From Schizophyllum amplum (taxonomy: Eukaryota; Basidiomycota; Agaricomycetes; Agaricales; Schizophyllaceae): a stretch of 64,000 nucleotides of DNA. Position numbers and translations under genes: made by a program. The stretch's first letter is position 1. The number at the start of each line of letters is the position of its first letter. The notes under the pieces are model-generated. The model was given only the letters and a program-made list of their open reading frames with translations. It made no database searches and had not been told where the DNA came from. Below, one piece after another: positions 11,460 through 23,790 of this stretch. The stretch is from NCBI GenBank assembly GCA_007026445.1, contig VDMD01000019.1, positions 124,001 to 188,000 of the forward strand, in the 5' to 3' direction.

Positions 11460-14400
11460 ATTACTTGTCGACTCTCCTGAGGCTCCCTTCCCACCAGTGG
11501 AAGACAGTCAGTGTCGAAGCTTACGGACCTAGACAAGCGAACAGATCCGTCCTGATCTGTCTGTCAATGGGAAGGTGGGTATCAGCCGCTGCCGGCAATC
11601 ACGTGTCATTGACAATTTGTGGCAATTTTGTGATCTCATGGCGGATAGTCGGACCGAGCGTCCAGTCCAGGACGGGCCGCGGCGCTCAGCAGACGCTGGG
11701 CAGCGCCAGGAAGCCTTGAAGCTTGGAATCCGGTCGGATTATGTAGCGACTTACAATCGCGCGGCGATGGGGACTTCCGACGCTTCGCTGAGACCATGTC
11801 CAAGAAGAAAAGGTAAGTGCCGCCGCTTATCAATCGCACCAAGCCCAGCCCTGAGCCCAGTGTATTGAACTCAACCCCCTTACCCTTACAGCATGTTCCG
11901 ACCTATCTGAGCTCTCCTAACTACCTATATGTAAGCGCGATGTGCGAAAGGAGCAGACCACCGCCCCCGCGCTATCCGGCGACTTCCGCGAAAAATCGGC
12001 TCACGAGTCACTGTCGTTCCCAAGCCGGTCATAATCGGCGGGGGATGGGCTCGCTTTATTCCCTGACCGCTCCTCCAAGAAACCGGTACGAAGCTCAAGG
12101 GCAGCCCAACGCGACATGGCTTTGACTGCTCAAGCGCTCATGATCTGGTCAAGCCTCAAAGCTTTTCGTCTTTGAGACTTCCAGCCTCCGTGTTCCAGAG
12201 GTCAAAGCCCCGAACCATCGTCCGTACATATAAGACTTCGAGAATCGAACCCTTTCTCACTAGCTTCGTTCCGCTTCGTTTGACCATCATGAGGATGGCC
12301 GCGGATGATCATACAATCGACCTCTCTACCCTATCCCTGCATCAATGGCCTCGGCTGATGGATGTAACATTTTGTCTGCCACAGCAGCCTCTCGCAGCGA
12401 TACCACGATACCACGAAGATGCCCAAAGTCCAGTTGTCGAGATGATTTCCTAGCAAGTTAAAGTAAGTCGTCCTATATGCCTGTCTTCTTCGTGAATCTG
12501 ACCTGGAGCTCTTTGTAGACCACCTGCTTCATTCCCAGCCCAGAAACACATCAGTGGCTCGAAGTTACCCGTGTTCACACCTAAAGTGGGTTCCCTTTTC
12601 CCAGAAGAAGCGTCGCTTGCTGAACATTAGGCTGGAAGGCTCCTTCCAGCCAAAGGCGGCAGTTGATATCAATGCGCGCCGACCTCGAGCGTTCTCCACG
12701 ACGGACCACTCGAAGCCTCTGAAGTTTGTGGCTCGCGTGTGGCTTCTCATGTTGCGAAGCGCGTCGACGTGTCGAGTCTCGTATTCAACGCCTGCCGTGC
12801 CCAAGCCTACACTCGCCACGCGGCCGGGTAGCCAGTGTACACCTAGAATATTGCATAAACAACATCTCCGACATCTGCCCATGATCATAGCTCTCACGAG
12901 ACTCAGTTTGTTAAATGAACTACTCGTTGGTCCTTTACTCTGCGTCCCAGCCTGCTTGTCCTCTCCGCCGAAATACTACCCCGCCATTGTGTTGGCCTCG
13001 TTGGCAGGATATTCATCATGATATAAGTACATCGCCGTGAGCTCACCTGAATGCGCGGCGCCCATAAGTCTTCTGCTCGTCGCCGCGGTCGTCCGTGAAG
13101 ATGTCCAACGTTGAGAGTGACGACTTTCGAGTCCATTATGCGAGTAACGCGACCTTCGCCTCCGTCGAGCGCATATTCCGCTTGGACCGCCATACGCGGT
13201 ACAGTCTCGCGCGTCGGGGGCGCGGGGGCCAGTACTAAAAGCGTTGCAATTGGGTACGTCGGGATGCAACCTCCGTCAGGAGTCCTGTTGATGGTGTCGT
13301 AGCGAACAGAGGGCATGATAGACATGTGTTAGTGGGTATGCGACGTGGTCTGAGTGACTGACCAGAGAATGCGGTCTGTGTGGTCTAAGTGCTGAATAAG
13401 CAGGCGGTCTGTGCGGGACTAACCCTACCCGAAATCGCAACATTGGTACGTGAGAGCGCTCGGCACAGATCGTGGCGTCGCTCCTCCTGCTCACGCGCGC
13501 CCAGTATGAGCTCGGCGGCGTGTGCCGGCTTCCATTATAAGAGCTGGGAGAGATGGCAATGGCAGCGCGGATGCATGCAAGGAGAGCGGACTTGCTGCTA
13601 ACCGTACGCGTGGACTGCGAGCACGGCAGTGTGGGCCATGTAAGTAAGTGAGTAGATGTCGGCGTACTTGTGTAAATCACGAAATTGGGCACGCGAGGTG
13701 ACTCAGACTGTGCTGCATGACGCGATCAAGTCGGACACCGGGGATAAGCATGGTGATCCCTGCAAGCTACCTTTGGATGCCAGCGAGTGCACGAGAGGAT
13801 CAGACTCACCCATATGTGGCGCGACATCGACGGGTGTGATGCGCAGGACACTTGGAATTGCGGTCAGCTGCGTGCGTGCCCAGTAAGACGCAGGCGCAAG
13901 GGACACATGTTGAGAATGTGCCGCGACGCGATACGGCAGCGTGTACTCGCGGTCCTATGTGACTCGCAGTCAGCATGTTGAATGGCGAGATCGGTGGTGG
14001 TCGCACAATCTGCCGCGTGTGACAATGCGGGAGGGTACAAGTGGCGGGGCTTGCTCGCATTTCGGGTTGAGAGTGGTCGGCCGGCACTGCCCATCACTGC
14101 GCGTGTACAGCGAAAAACGCGTCCATGCTGTAGGTAAGTAGGGGATCACGCGTCCTGCCATGGGTGGACGGGTGCCCCTCAGCGATCCCGGGCTCCCCCT
14201 GAGCAGTGGAGAGTGCGGCGGAAGACACGGAACGTAGACGATTCGACTCTGCGCGTGAAGACTCTGCGTATGTGGGGATTGGAGCAGACAGCCACGACGC
14301 CCGCACAGGTACAAGATGCAGGAGTTGAGCGATATCGGCGCGGACGGCGGTGTCGGAAGCTGGTGCCGCCTCTTCGGGATCGTCGAGGTGCACCTCCCTT

Positions 14401-16230
14401 CAGAGATATCGAGGCCCAGGCCCCAATTTCTGTCGAGCACGAGCCTTGCCTATGTCAAGGGCGAGTACGGATCATGATAGCAGCTCACCTCGCCATACGA
14501 ATCTGCGCGTTAAGGCGTCTTATAGCTGATGGCGCACCGGCATAGCCAGCTGGCTCGAGAGCGAACACAGTGAGCGTCCATGTGAGTCTTAGTGTCGCCA
14601 CGGTGCTAGTAATCAGCGGACAGCGGCGACACGGGCGAGGTGAAGCTGGCCCTGCCGCTGTCGAAGTCGAAGGGCTTGGGAGACAGCATTGCCGGTGGAG
14701 AAGGCTGCAAGTGCGGTCGAGAGGGTGATCGACAGACTCCGCAGAGACGGAGACGTCGCTTCGAGATCAGCGAACGTCGAGTGCAAATACGAGTGATGAC
14801 TCGCTGAGGAACGTCATGTCAGCGTCTTCTTCAGAGCCAGGGGTAGACGAGCGACCAGGCTGGCGAGAGAGGTGGTTTATTTGCCATGCTTTTGCATTCT
14901 TCTCTACAGTCAAGCTTGGGCAACGATGCAGTCGAGCCCAGAGCTGACTCTAAGACGGGCTGTCTTCAAGAGCGGCGAGGATCCCGATGACGAAGGGCGA
15001 CGTCGACAACGCAGTCGCGAGTTCGCCATCGACCTTGAGAATGTCAGCAGAGACATGAGGCGGAGTAAGTAGAGCGCTGTACTCACCGTGCCCTGCTCTC
15101 CGGACGGCGGTACGTTGCATCGTCGCTTCAAGTCGGCAGGGTGAGCAAGGGCGCAGGCGGAGGGTGTAGGGCGTATTGTAGACCTTCGACTCTGAGGGAG
15201 TGCCACGCGAACTCGCCCACAACAAATGCGAGGAACCTCCAAATTTGATCAGCTTGAGCTTGCTCAACAGTTGAGTATTCACCAATAGTTGCTCGCCGGA
15301 CGGCAATCCATATATACTCATCGCCTAAGTCACCCGCTCGCCGCGCGATGACAACAATTTCGGCCTGACAACAATGAACGTGTCGTGTGAGAGGGAACAT
15401 ATTTTGTCTGGAGAGTGCGGTGAAAGTTGAGAGCGATGGACAATATCATGCACTTCTTGGACGTCGTCAGGCCTGTCTCCACGATGCCTGGCGCGCCTTG
15501 AAGGCGGTAGGCACATCCTGATCGTCTGAAGGGCCACAACTGTCGCTGGGCACAAAGTTGCAGGCCTCGATAACGTTAAGCCCGTCTGGTGTCGCTCAGC
15601 CGCCCGCGGGACGCATACGCAGGTGGAAGTTAGCAATGCGACATGCAGCATGATAAATCACGCACCTCGCTCGCCGGACGGCACAGGCTGTATACCCATC
15701 GCCTGACGGGCACACATCCTCGTTGCCACAGTTGCTTTTACGTTAGTCAGCCCAGAAGCCCCCTCGACAGAATATGAGCCACTCAAGAACATCAGCGATA
15801 TGTTCTTGGACGCCAGATCCTAAGTTGCCTGCTGGGAAAAGAGTGCCTCTCAACGAAGATTCCACCGTGAAGCACGCTTTCGAGGTGGCCGACATTCGCT
15901 TGATAACGTAGAAGTTGACGAAGACGTCTACATGCCGGTGAGCGGTATAAGGTAAGGAAATAACGCAACAACGTACCACCGACATGCTCTCGTGCCAATA
16001 AGTATGTGATTACGGATGGCGCAAGGCAAACACCACGTCAAGGAAGACAGGCACACCCGGCTTCCGCAGGGGACGCGTACCTCAGCGTACGGAGTCAACA
16101 AAGTGAAGAGTATTGATAAACGAGATCAGCGCAGAACTGCGAACTCATGCGAAAGAATAGCGGCGGCGCTGCGCGCTCCCTCCTTCCGTGCGGTTGTCTC
16201 CGGCGTCCCGCGTCGCGGCCGGCTGCATTG
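11460..16230. other. Long region with exon-like scraps but no assignable gene
   Basis: Many 60-150 codon frames on both strands and several consensus splice donors (GTAAGTAAG at about 13640, GTAGGTAAG at about 14130, GTGAGT reading minus at about 15080) suggest decayed or unrecognised multi-exon genes. A frame on plus 11575-11820 (DYVATYNRAAMGTSDAS) and one on minus 13100-13325 look somewhat protein-like. Around 15085, 15285 and 15665 the minus strand has three similar segments reading PSGE(Q/R) next to potential donors. I cannot assemble any of these into a gene. Confidence 0.4.
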
Positions 16231-16238
16231 CGAGCCCT

Positions 16239-16819
16239 CTACATGAGTCTTGGAAAGATCTTCGGTCAATAGGCCTTGTTGTAAACTCACCAAAAGAAGA
16301 GTCGGCGCTGCGAGCGGCCCCTACGCGCGACCTTCTGCCGCGCGGCCCTCCCCGTCGTCCCGCCTCATGGCAATTACAGTGCGCGGCGCAACCACCCGCA
16401 GCCTCGCTGAGAACCCCCACCCAGGACCTAGCAGGGAAGTCAGTAAGAAAGCATTCCACGAGCAAAGGGGCACTTACCGAAAAGGATGTCGGCGCGTAGC
16501 ACCGCCCTCCTGCGCCGCCTTCAGCCGCGCTGTCTTCCGCCTCGCCTCAGTGCGCAGCGGTGGCAATGCGCCCGCCCACACCGTCGCCGGGGCGCTTCAC
16601 CCAGATACTAGCTGAAAGATCGGTTGAAAGGTATGCCACGAGCAAATGGGCATTCACCGTTGACAAAGACGGCGCTGCACGCCGCACCCCAACCGCATTC
16701 GTCTCCCCCGCCCCTCCAACATCCATCAATGGCGACGCGGAGTCCCACACCGTGGTTCGTCGCCGAACACCTCAATAAAATGTCAATGAGGAGTCAACAG
16801 CGCGGAAGATAAACTCGCC
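16239..16819 (-). repeat. Tandem array of duplicated exon-intron-like units
   Basis: Read on the minus strand, units of about 160-186 bases follow one another. Each ends with a GCAGCGCCG...CTTTTG-like segment, then a GT..AG segment of 50-52 nt: 16657-16608, 16477-16428 and 16290-16239. Two of these intron-like pieces are clearly homologous (both contain TTTGCTCGTGG and end in CTAG). The exon-like pieces between are 130 and 137 bases and begin with a (T)CTGGGTG-like word. A fourth, more diverged unit starts near 16819. Frames are not kept open through all units, so the array is probably a decayed gene with duplicated exons, or a non-coding tandem repeat that mimics splice sites. Confidence 0.5.
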
Positions 16820-16829
16820 AAAGTAGAAG

Positions 16830-18783
16830 ATGATACTATCCATGGTCTACAGTACCTATCCCCCGTATAAGCCTCACGAAGGCACGCCCGTGTACCCTCA
16901 ATTGCTTACTCTCATCCTCTTGCTAGTGCATACATCTCATTCACTCACTCTTTGTTCGTTCGTTCCTCCTCCTCACTCGCTGCTGCTCACGCTCAGTCCA
17001 TCTGTCTTTCATCTCAACACATAGTCCATTTTTGACAACAACAAGGTGTACATACTACCATGTACCCCTCATCGCGCGGGTCCGTCGGCAAGTGCAGATA
17101 TTGCGCTGTGTCCACCACCCGCCTTTGCTACCACTCCAACATCGCTACCGCCGCTGCCTCTTTCCAAGTCTCAAGCTGCCGCTCAAGATTCCGAATATTC
17201 TCGCGCGCTTTGCGAAGCACTGCCACCAGCTCTGCATCCAAGTCTTAAACTGTGAGGTCAGAGTTGAGTGAGACCATGGACAGAATCTACTCACCTCGCC
17301 TAACAACTCTATCCGCATAGGTTTAGCACGCGCTAGTGGTGGGCCAACAGAGCTCAGACCAGGGCGCAGGCGCAGGACTTGGCTCAGATGCAGGCGCCGT
17401 AAGGGACCGCGTGGATGTTAGCGCCACCGAGAGCGAAGCGGTGACACGGGCGAGATCAACAAGCTTGACAATCTTGGTAGCAAATAAGATGCAGCTGTGA
17501 TGAGCACGGGTTCAGTCGAGGAGAGCTTGGGTCCGTAAATGTAAAGTTCCGACGGAAGGGTTCTGGCCTGGGTAAGGGGGTCAGCGCGCGCAATGATGGC
17601 GGAATTGACACAACAAGACCTATCTATCTTGTACGCACGGCGTCGGAATGACGTGGGCCTAAAAGCTGCGCGAAAGGATTAGAGAGCATGCATTCTGTTA
17701 TGGACAGCTTCGAGGCAGAGGTCGCAACGGCGGGCGCGGGGGCGCGGCGGCGGGGCGGCGAGTGAAGGCAGTTGTGGAGCAGGAGCCGGACGGTAGCTTG
17801 ACGGAGGGGTGGGGCGCTGGTGCCGTGGGTGGAGGGGGCGAGGGTGGGAGCGCGTGGAAGTGGACTGCGCGAAGCTGCTGCCGGAGTTGGAGCGCGGGGC
17901 GGGGCGGATGAGATTTGTGGTCGAGGGTGAGGGCTGGGGCAGCGGCTCGTCATCGCCTTTAACGTTGTTGTTCTTGCGCTTCCAGGTGGCCAGCGAGGCT
18001 GGGGGGTCTCAGTATCCTCTTGTTCGGCAGCAATGGCTGTGCATTTGCGACTTTCTGTGATCTGGTCAGCAAGAGATGCGAGCGACGGTAGGGAACACAC
18101 TTGGCGATTGTCGTCTTCGGCGGCGTGACAGATGTTGCACGGCAGTGAGGGAGCGCGAAGGTGCCAATGCAGCCCTCTCGTGCATGTCGTCACATACAGC
18201 GGGGTCATGCCATGCAGGCGCTGCGTTGTGCTGAGGGCTTTGGAGACTGAGTACGACCGCTCTTTGGGCGCCTTACGCGCCGTATCTTCCCATTGCTCCT
18301 CGCGATCGCGCTCGGCACCCTCGCGGCACAAGTCCGTTCACCTGGCCATCCCGCGATCTGACACTGTGCCGGTCACTCTCTCAAAGCGCTCTCTCCCGCC
18401 TTCTCCCGCGCGCCCTCTCCTGAGTGCGCTCTCCTGCGCATGCTCGCCCGATCCCATTTATCTCTTTGTTAGTTCTGCAATCGCGGGATAAGCGTAGGGG
18501 CGCACCTGCAGAGGCGGTCCTTCCCGCGCCGCCTCGTCCTCCAAATCCGCGGCTGCGCGGTTCTGAACGGCAGGGTTTGTGTAGAAGTCAAGAGTTGAAG
18601 GAAATGTTGTACGTGCAAGGTAAGAACGCGCAGAGGAAGTCAGCACCCACTCATAAGTCCTGGCGGAAGAGTGTCGGATAGAAGATGATGCGCCCAGCGT
18701 AGGCTTGTCCCCGTCAGCGTCGGCGAGCCTCAATCCGAGGGCGTGGGAGTTTTGGGCCGATCATGTATTTGTTGATGTTGGAG
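16830..18783. other. Region without confident genes left of the MULE element
   Basis: A cytosine/thymine-rich stretch at about 16900-17020 has composition typical of a promoter or 5' leader. The longest frame (17624-18331, minus, 235 codons) is proline/serine rich and changes apparent reading frame near 17980, so it may be an exon pair or a shadow. Nothing is assignable. Confidence 0.4.
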
Positions 18784-18839
18784 AGCATCCATACGTGTCC
18801 CCCACCTCTGACCTTCCTAAAACGGAAAGACCGTGGGAA
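18784..18839 (+). repeat. Left terminal inverted repeat of the MULE element
   Basis: Perfect 56-bp match to the reverse complement of 22985-23040. Confidence 0.85.
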
Positions 18840-19024
18840 GTTGAACTTAGCGCTCGTGAGCTGTGTTATACTTCCGAGCGCGTTGTGTCCTTGCCTTCCA
18901 CCGTTCGTACAAGTCTTGTACCCACCAAAACCATGTATTCTGGTATCTAGACACGTTCTGGCGAACATATAAAGAAGCGTGTGATGCTGGATACTCCGGA
19001 GCTGTCGAACTCTAAGTAACACTT

Positions 19025-22000
19025 TTACGTACTAACGTCGCATGCGCGCGGCCGCGGTCGATAGAACATCGCGCTGCTTGCTTCCTGCCACGTCGAAGGA
19101 CGGGTACCTCCCCCTCGCAGACTCTGCATCCTCCTTTCCTTGTCCAGACACTCCTGCGCGAGCCGGAGAAATCCAACACCTTCTCGCTGGACTGTCTCGA
19201 GAAAGCGGCGATCACGGAATTGAGCGTTGTACTCGATACCGTCCGCGAACGCGCGTAGAGTGCTGACGATGTCGGACGACTCCTCCGTGTACGTGCGCAG
19301 TCCTCCGATGTTGTCAGCATCCTCTAATTCATCGTTAGTTTGCTCAATCACCTCCAGCAGGTCGTTGTCGGCGTCGAAGGTCGGTGATCTACGCCATCCC
19401 CGCGTCCCACCCCGCTCTTCCCCCCCTTGTCCCTCATCCTCGTCGCTTGCACTCTCGTTGCTCCCGACGTCGCCGGATTCGATCGGCTTGAGGTCCGGAT
19501 GGCTCCAGAACGGTACGTCGCGGCTACGCTTCACCTCGTAAAAGAATACGGGTGGGACGCGTTGGACACAATTGACGAGATGTTTACAGATGAGAAACCG
19601 ACTCCGCACAAAGGCGCGACAACCACAAACCCACTTGATGGGATCGGGACGGTAAGCGTCGCTCACGAGTCGCTGATCATTTTCTTCGATAACCTCCCTC
19701 TGCTCCAGCTTCCGCCATTCGCTCTTGAAGTCAGCACGCCTTGCTGCTTGCTCACGGAAGCGGCCGATGTCTTGCAGGCGGCAGTCCAGCATGCGACGAT
19801 AGCAGGGTGCAAGCTTGGTCGTCAGGATCCAGACCAGCAGATCACAGCGAGGCAGTCGGAAATGATGTAGGAAGTCGTGCTTGATGCGACGCCAGCTGGA
19901 CGAGCCAGGTAAGCTCATGCCCTATACGTTCAACTCAGTGAAATACATACTGAGATTCCATGATCATAGTTGTCTTCAAGACAGGAATAGACGGGCATGC
20001 AGAGCGCGCCCAGAGCATCCAACGCGCTGGTCGGTACCAGTTTTCCCACAGGTAAGCCCAAAGGTTTGGAAGGTCGTTCTCACGACAGAATGTGTACGCC
20101 TGTGTGACCGCCCACTGACGAATTCCTTCAGGACTGGGGTGGCAGGGCCCGGGAATGACGGGATGCGCGTGGTAGTGCCGGTCGACCAGTTGGAGAGCGG
20201 ATTCGCGGTGCTCCTTCGGGCAGAAGCTTGTGCGTACCTGCCCGCCATGCTCGCCATCGCTTTCGGCACTGTCCGACGCGTCGAGAGAGTCTGCGTGCTC
20301 CGTGATGTCTGAGGAGTGTGCTTGCGAATACGAAGGCAGGCCTCGGAGCCGAATTCTTAGAGGATCGGGGTACTGCGATAACGGGAGTTGGGTGGCTGTG
20401 AGCGGGCGCATGTTCTCCTTCCCGCCGTTTTGCTCACGATGGTCTGAAACAGGCTGGGTCGAGGAGAATGGGGGCGGGAGCGCGGCGGTATAGCGTCTGT
20501 CCGGCTGCGTTGAGGGAATGGTGTCGGCCATCGCAGTACGCACGGGTGGATTTGGGTCGGTGCGAGGTATGTCCTCATCCTGGTCGCCGCCCTCGTGCTC
20601 ATCACGGTCAGGCTTTCCGCGAGGGAGGAACATCGGATCTATGAGCTTCGGGAACTCCGCATACGCGGCAGCAACATTATAAGGGGTTGTGCTGGTCTTC
20701 GGACTGGCGAGACGTGTGCGAACGGCTTGTCGGAGATGCCATAAGCATAGGGAGCGTTTGGCTTGAGGCCAAACATCTTTCGCCATCGCAATCTCCGCCA
20801 TATCCTTGTCCATGTGCACGAAGCGTGGCTGAAGGCTGTACTTGTCGCGCACGCACGTTGCCCAGGCAATCAAGGCAAGCTTTCTTTTGCCCTGCTCGAT
20901 TGACTCCGCTGTCGAGAGCAGGCAATACGACAATGGGAAGCCGGCATTGTCGTGCTCACCCATGATGCTGTAGAGCTCGAGATGTCGTGCGTTCGTATTG
21001 TCTAGGACTGGTGAATATTGGCTGACAAATACAAACAGCCGACTCACATGTCGCGTCAATGGCGAGCTCCTGGATATCGCCTCGCAGGCGCTCGGCAATA
21101 CCATATACACCCCAGCATAGTAAGTCGACTCCTTCAGGTATGCCTACTGGCTTGAAGATGTCGACATCGTCTGCCATATCTTGCAGCAGTGAGCGTGCTG
21201 ATTCGAGCTGATTGTCTGACCGTCTCCATAGGTTCTCGCTCAGTCGTGTCCACTTGACATAGACTTGCTGCACGGTCACATGCGGGTACAGCTTCCGTAC
21301 GCGCCCCACAAGCTCGGCCGGCGTGATGGAATCGACCTGCTCACGTATCATGTCGGCTGCATCGGCGGGCATGTCGACATCAAAGTAAGGTGTGTGCTTA
21401 TGATGGTGCTCGAGCATGACTGTGACGCGACACTGTAGGTCGTCTTTGTGAAGAGAGGATGTGATTCGAAGAGCGCTCGAGCAAGGAAAACGCCGCATTC
21501 CGACGTGCTCGCGATGTTTGATGTTTGGCTTCGTCAAGGGACGCCCCTTCTTGCGACGCTTCTCGTCCTGGCAGCACCAGAAGCGAGTACGATGACCATT
21601 GACGAGGCTTTTGTGATCACGCACACTGTCCATGGTATGCTTCAACTCTCTCGATACGAACATCGCGCACTCACGTGAATCTGTAGCCTGCTACATTCTT
21701 GATCTCGCAGTTGACCATCTCGACCCGATCGCGATGCGAGACTAGGGGGTCTGTTTGCACTAGGTATGACCCTTGGAATGACATGTCCTTGTCTCTGAAC
21801 CTGTTGCGTAGCGCGACGTACAGGTCCTCAGGATAGGCATACATGTCCTGCTCGTCATGTTAGTTGAGTCCACTCCGCTGAATTTATGATGCACTGGTTG
21901 ATTGGCCGTGCTCCCCCTCGCATCTAGCAGCCCTTCTGACGCGTCTGACAGGGCCTCGTTGTCGCTAGAGGTGTCGGCTTCGTATGTCGGATGACCATCA

Positions 22001-22116
22001 CCGAGCGACGTGTCCGAGTTGATTGTTGTGGACTCCGTCTCCTCGCTGCGCCTCTTCTTCGGCAAAGGAGCTTGCAGTGAGATCTGTAGGAGCCCTGTAT
22101 GTACAGGCTCAGACAT
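19025..22116 (-). CDS. MULE transposase with SWIM zinc finger
   Basis: Multi-exon minus-strand gene. Reading from 22116: an acidic N-terminus; an exon around 21860-21680 (EDMYAYPEDLYVALRNRF); an exon block 21630-21060 with a zinc-binding-like start (RTRFWCCQDEKRRKKGRP) and IDATCESAV, which supplies the first catalytic Asp; a block from 21010 with ELYSIMGEHDNAGFP, VHMDKDMAEI (second Asp) and SLCLWHLRQAV; and LWENWY near 20050 carrying the probable catalytic Glu. The last exon (about 19910-19025) holds WVCGCRAFVRSRFLICKHLV, a CxCx(n)CxH SWIM finger, and an acidic tail. MULE transposases cut and paste DNA with a DDE nuclease; SWIM fingers bind DNA. All key residues are visible. Frames remain open across the long exons, so it may be functional. 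A CxxxxC...CxxC exon at 22730-22335 may be its true first exon. Confidence 0.8.
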
Positions 22117-22334
22117 TTACTCTCGAGGCACGCTCGCCTTGATACGCCCATACGTATTTTTCCGGATTTCGACGTATATACGCTCTAGATTAGATTAGAT
22201 TACGGCGCGGGGCCTAGCCGGCCTTCCGCATACGGAAATTACCTCTTTTCACTCATACACCCACCGTCTCGTCTTTTCAGCCTCACCGTAGCCCTTCGAC
22301 GGCACGGCACGAGGCCCTAGGCGACGGGTGTCCC

Positions 22335-22730
22335 CTAGAGGGTACTCTCGACATCCTCGAGCATTGTCGAGGTTCGACGCGACGCGGAACGCGTCGAGCA
22401 CGTGCCATACACGCGCCGCACCCTCGAGCGCGGCCATAAGCCGCTACCGAGTCGCCAAAGGGCGACCACTCTGCGGCAGCCCTCACTCGACTGGTGAGAT
22501 CCCCCGTCGGAGCGAACGGGCTCCCACAAGATCGAGCGACGTTCAGCTTGCCTTGCCCTCTTCAGACGTTGCTGCTGCTGGTTCTTCTCACGGCAAGGAG
22601 CACACGTCCTGTAGCGAGCGTCGGCTTCGACTAGACGGTGGCATGTCTTCCTGCTGCACTTTGTCCCTGCTGGGACTATGTGAGGATTTGGGCTGTAGGG
22701 GATGAACTGGGGGGATGTTTCGAAAGGCAT
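22335..22730 (-). CDS. Zinc-ribbon-like exon, possible 5' exon of the MULE gene
   Basis: From the ATG at 22730 the minus strand reads MPFETSPQFIPYSPN, then TKCSRKTCHRLV and YRTCAPCREKNQQQQ, giving a C-x4-C...C-x2-C metal-binding pattern followed by a basic, glutamine-rich segment. Basidiomycete MULE and related proteins often start with such a ribbon. The frame degenerates after about residue 80, where an intron probably begins. A diverged homologous stretch, split by the Ty3 element, lies at 25500-25623 plus 32597-32915. Confidence 0.45.
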   Translation of the reverse strand: MPFETSPQFIPYSPNPHIVPAGTKCSRKTCHRLVEADARYRTCAPCREKNQQQQRLKRARQAERRSILWEPVRSDGGSHQSSEGCRRVVALWRLGSGLWPRSRVRRVYGTCSTRSASRRTSTMLEDVESTL

Positions 22731-22984
22731 GTTACTGTGAGTTGCAGGACAGGGTCAGGGGAATTTGAGATCTCACATTTTCGCAGTCTCGGAGGTTTTT
22801 CTTGACTTTGTTGTGGTAGCTAGGCTAGTATGATACCTTAACACTCCAGAATACATTTTATTCTCACTGCTATATGCATCCAGATGGTCAACTAGTGGTC
22901 TGTCAAGGCCTAACTACTTGAAAGGGCACCCAGAAGACGTTGTGAGTAAGACAACAGGCACACACAAGTCCAAGTGGCGTCAGA

Positions 22985-23040
22985 TTCCCACGGTCTTTCC
23001 GTTTTAGGAAGGTCAGAGGTGGGGGACACGTATGGATGCT
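22985..23040 (-). repeat. Right terminal inverted repeat of the MULE element
   Basis: Reverse complement of 18784-18839 with no mismatch over 56 bp. Confidence 0.85.
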
Positions 23041-23136
23041 ACTACTCTACGGGCCTTCATCTGAATTGTCCCCCATCCGCTGTGCCCTGTCGGTCCTCAT
23101 TCAGTCTTGTTGTTCAATTAGATCCCTCATACTAGG

Positions 23137-23375
23137 GAGCCACAAACCACAAACCACAACTGCAAAGCACAGACTCTAACTGCAATGCAACCACAAACCA
23201 CAAACTGCAACCACAAACCACAAACCACAAACTGCAAACTGCAAATCACAACCGCAAAGCACAGACTCCAACTGCAATGCAACCACAAACTGCAATTGCA
23301 AAGCACAACCTCAAACTGCAAAGCACAGACTACAAACCCCAACTGCAAACCACAAACTGCAACCACAAACTAGAG
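23137..23375 (+). repeat. CAAACCR-type heptamer satellite, array 1
   Basis: Tandem variants of a 7-base unit, CAAACCA / CAAACTG / CAAACCG, with interspersed GCAAAGCACAGACT blocks. The same satellite occurs at 33160-33453 and 36791-36990. Confidence 0.85.
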
Positions 23376-23389
23376 GTGTCAGAGCTTAC

Positions 23390-23622
23390 TGTTGATATAT
23401 GCCGCCCAACTTGGCGCCACGAGTCCAGCAAGAATGAGTGATATTCCGGTTGTCCTGTATAGTGGTACAAGGACAAACAGATGGTGTAAACTACAACACA
23501 TACGGTATATAACGGGATGGTCCAAGCGGGATAATGAGTAAGCAACGGAATTGACCGCACGCGGTCAATTCCGTCCTGCTGACATAAGCGCGTGCGGCGC
23601 TCGCCAATCCCATATTCCAACA
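23390..23622 (-). repeat. Solo LTR
   Basis: 233 bp with inverted ends TGTTG...CAACA, flanked by the 5-bp duplication CTTAC (23385-23389 and 23623-23627). It is clearly related along its length to the two LTRs at 23934 and 25058. A solo LTR arises when an LTR element recombines between its two repeats. Confidence 0.85.
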
Positions 23623-23639
23623 CTTACGCTCAAGCCCTG

Positions 23640-23790
23640 AAACCTGGCCTTACCCGGCCCAGCCCGGCCCTCACGGTGGGCTTGGAGGAGGCTTGGAGGA
23701 GGCTTGGGCTCGGGCTCCCCGTCGAAGAAGCCCAAAGCCCAGGGCCGAAGCCTCGGGATTTCGTGTTGAGCTGTAGGGCACCCTGGACGG
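23640..23790. repeat. GC-rich dispersed repeat (GGGCTTGGGCTCGGGCT type)
   Basis: A block of GGGCTTGGAGGAGGCTTGG and GGGCTCGGGCT words. A similar block in the other orientation lies at about 33005-33155, beside the second heptamer array. It has no coding sense. Confidence 0.55.

Larger units (their letters stand above)
18784..23040 (-). mobile_element. MULE-type DNA transposon with 56-bp inverted repeats
   Basis: 18784-18839 and 22985-23040 are perfect inverted repeats of 56 bp, beginning AGCATCCATACGTG and ending AAAGACCGTGGGAA. Between them, on the minus strand, lies a MULE transposase with a SWIM finger. The repeats lie about 190 bases beyond the stop and about 260 bases ahead of the possible 5' exon, normal spacing for the ends of an autonomous element. 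I could not find the roughly 9-bp target duplication expected for MULEs; flanks are ATGTTGGAG and ACTACTCTA. The true ends may extend further, or the element may have recombined. Confidence 0.75.

Noticed and set aside
12225..12262. tRNA-like T-loop (GGTTCGATTCTCGA, minus)
   Set aside because: No matching acceptor stem, D-arm or anticodon arm in the right places.
17624..18331. 235-codon minus-strand frame as a gene
   Set aside because: Proline/serine-rich with no conserved segment, and a neighbouring frame looks equally plausible over its second half.
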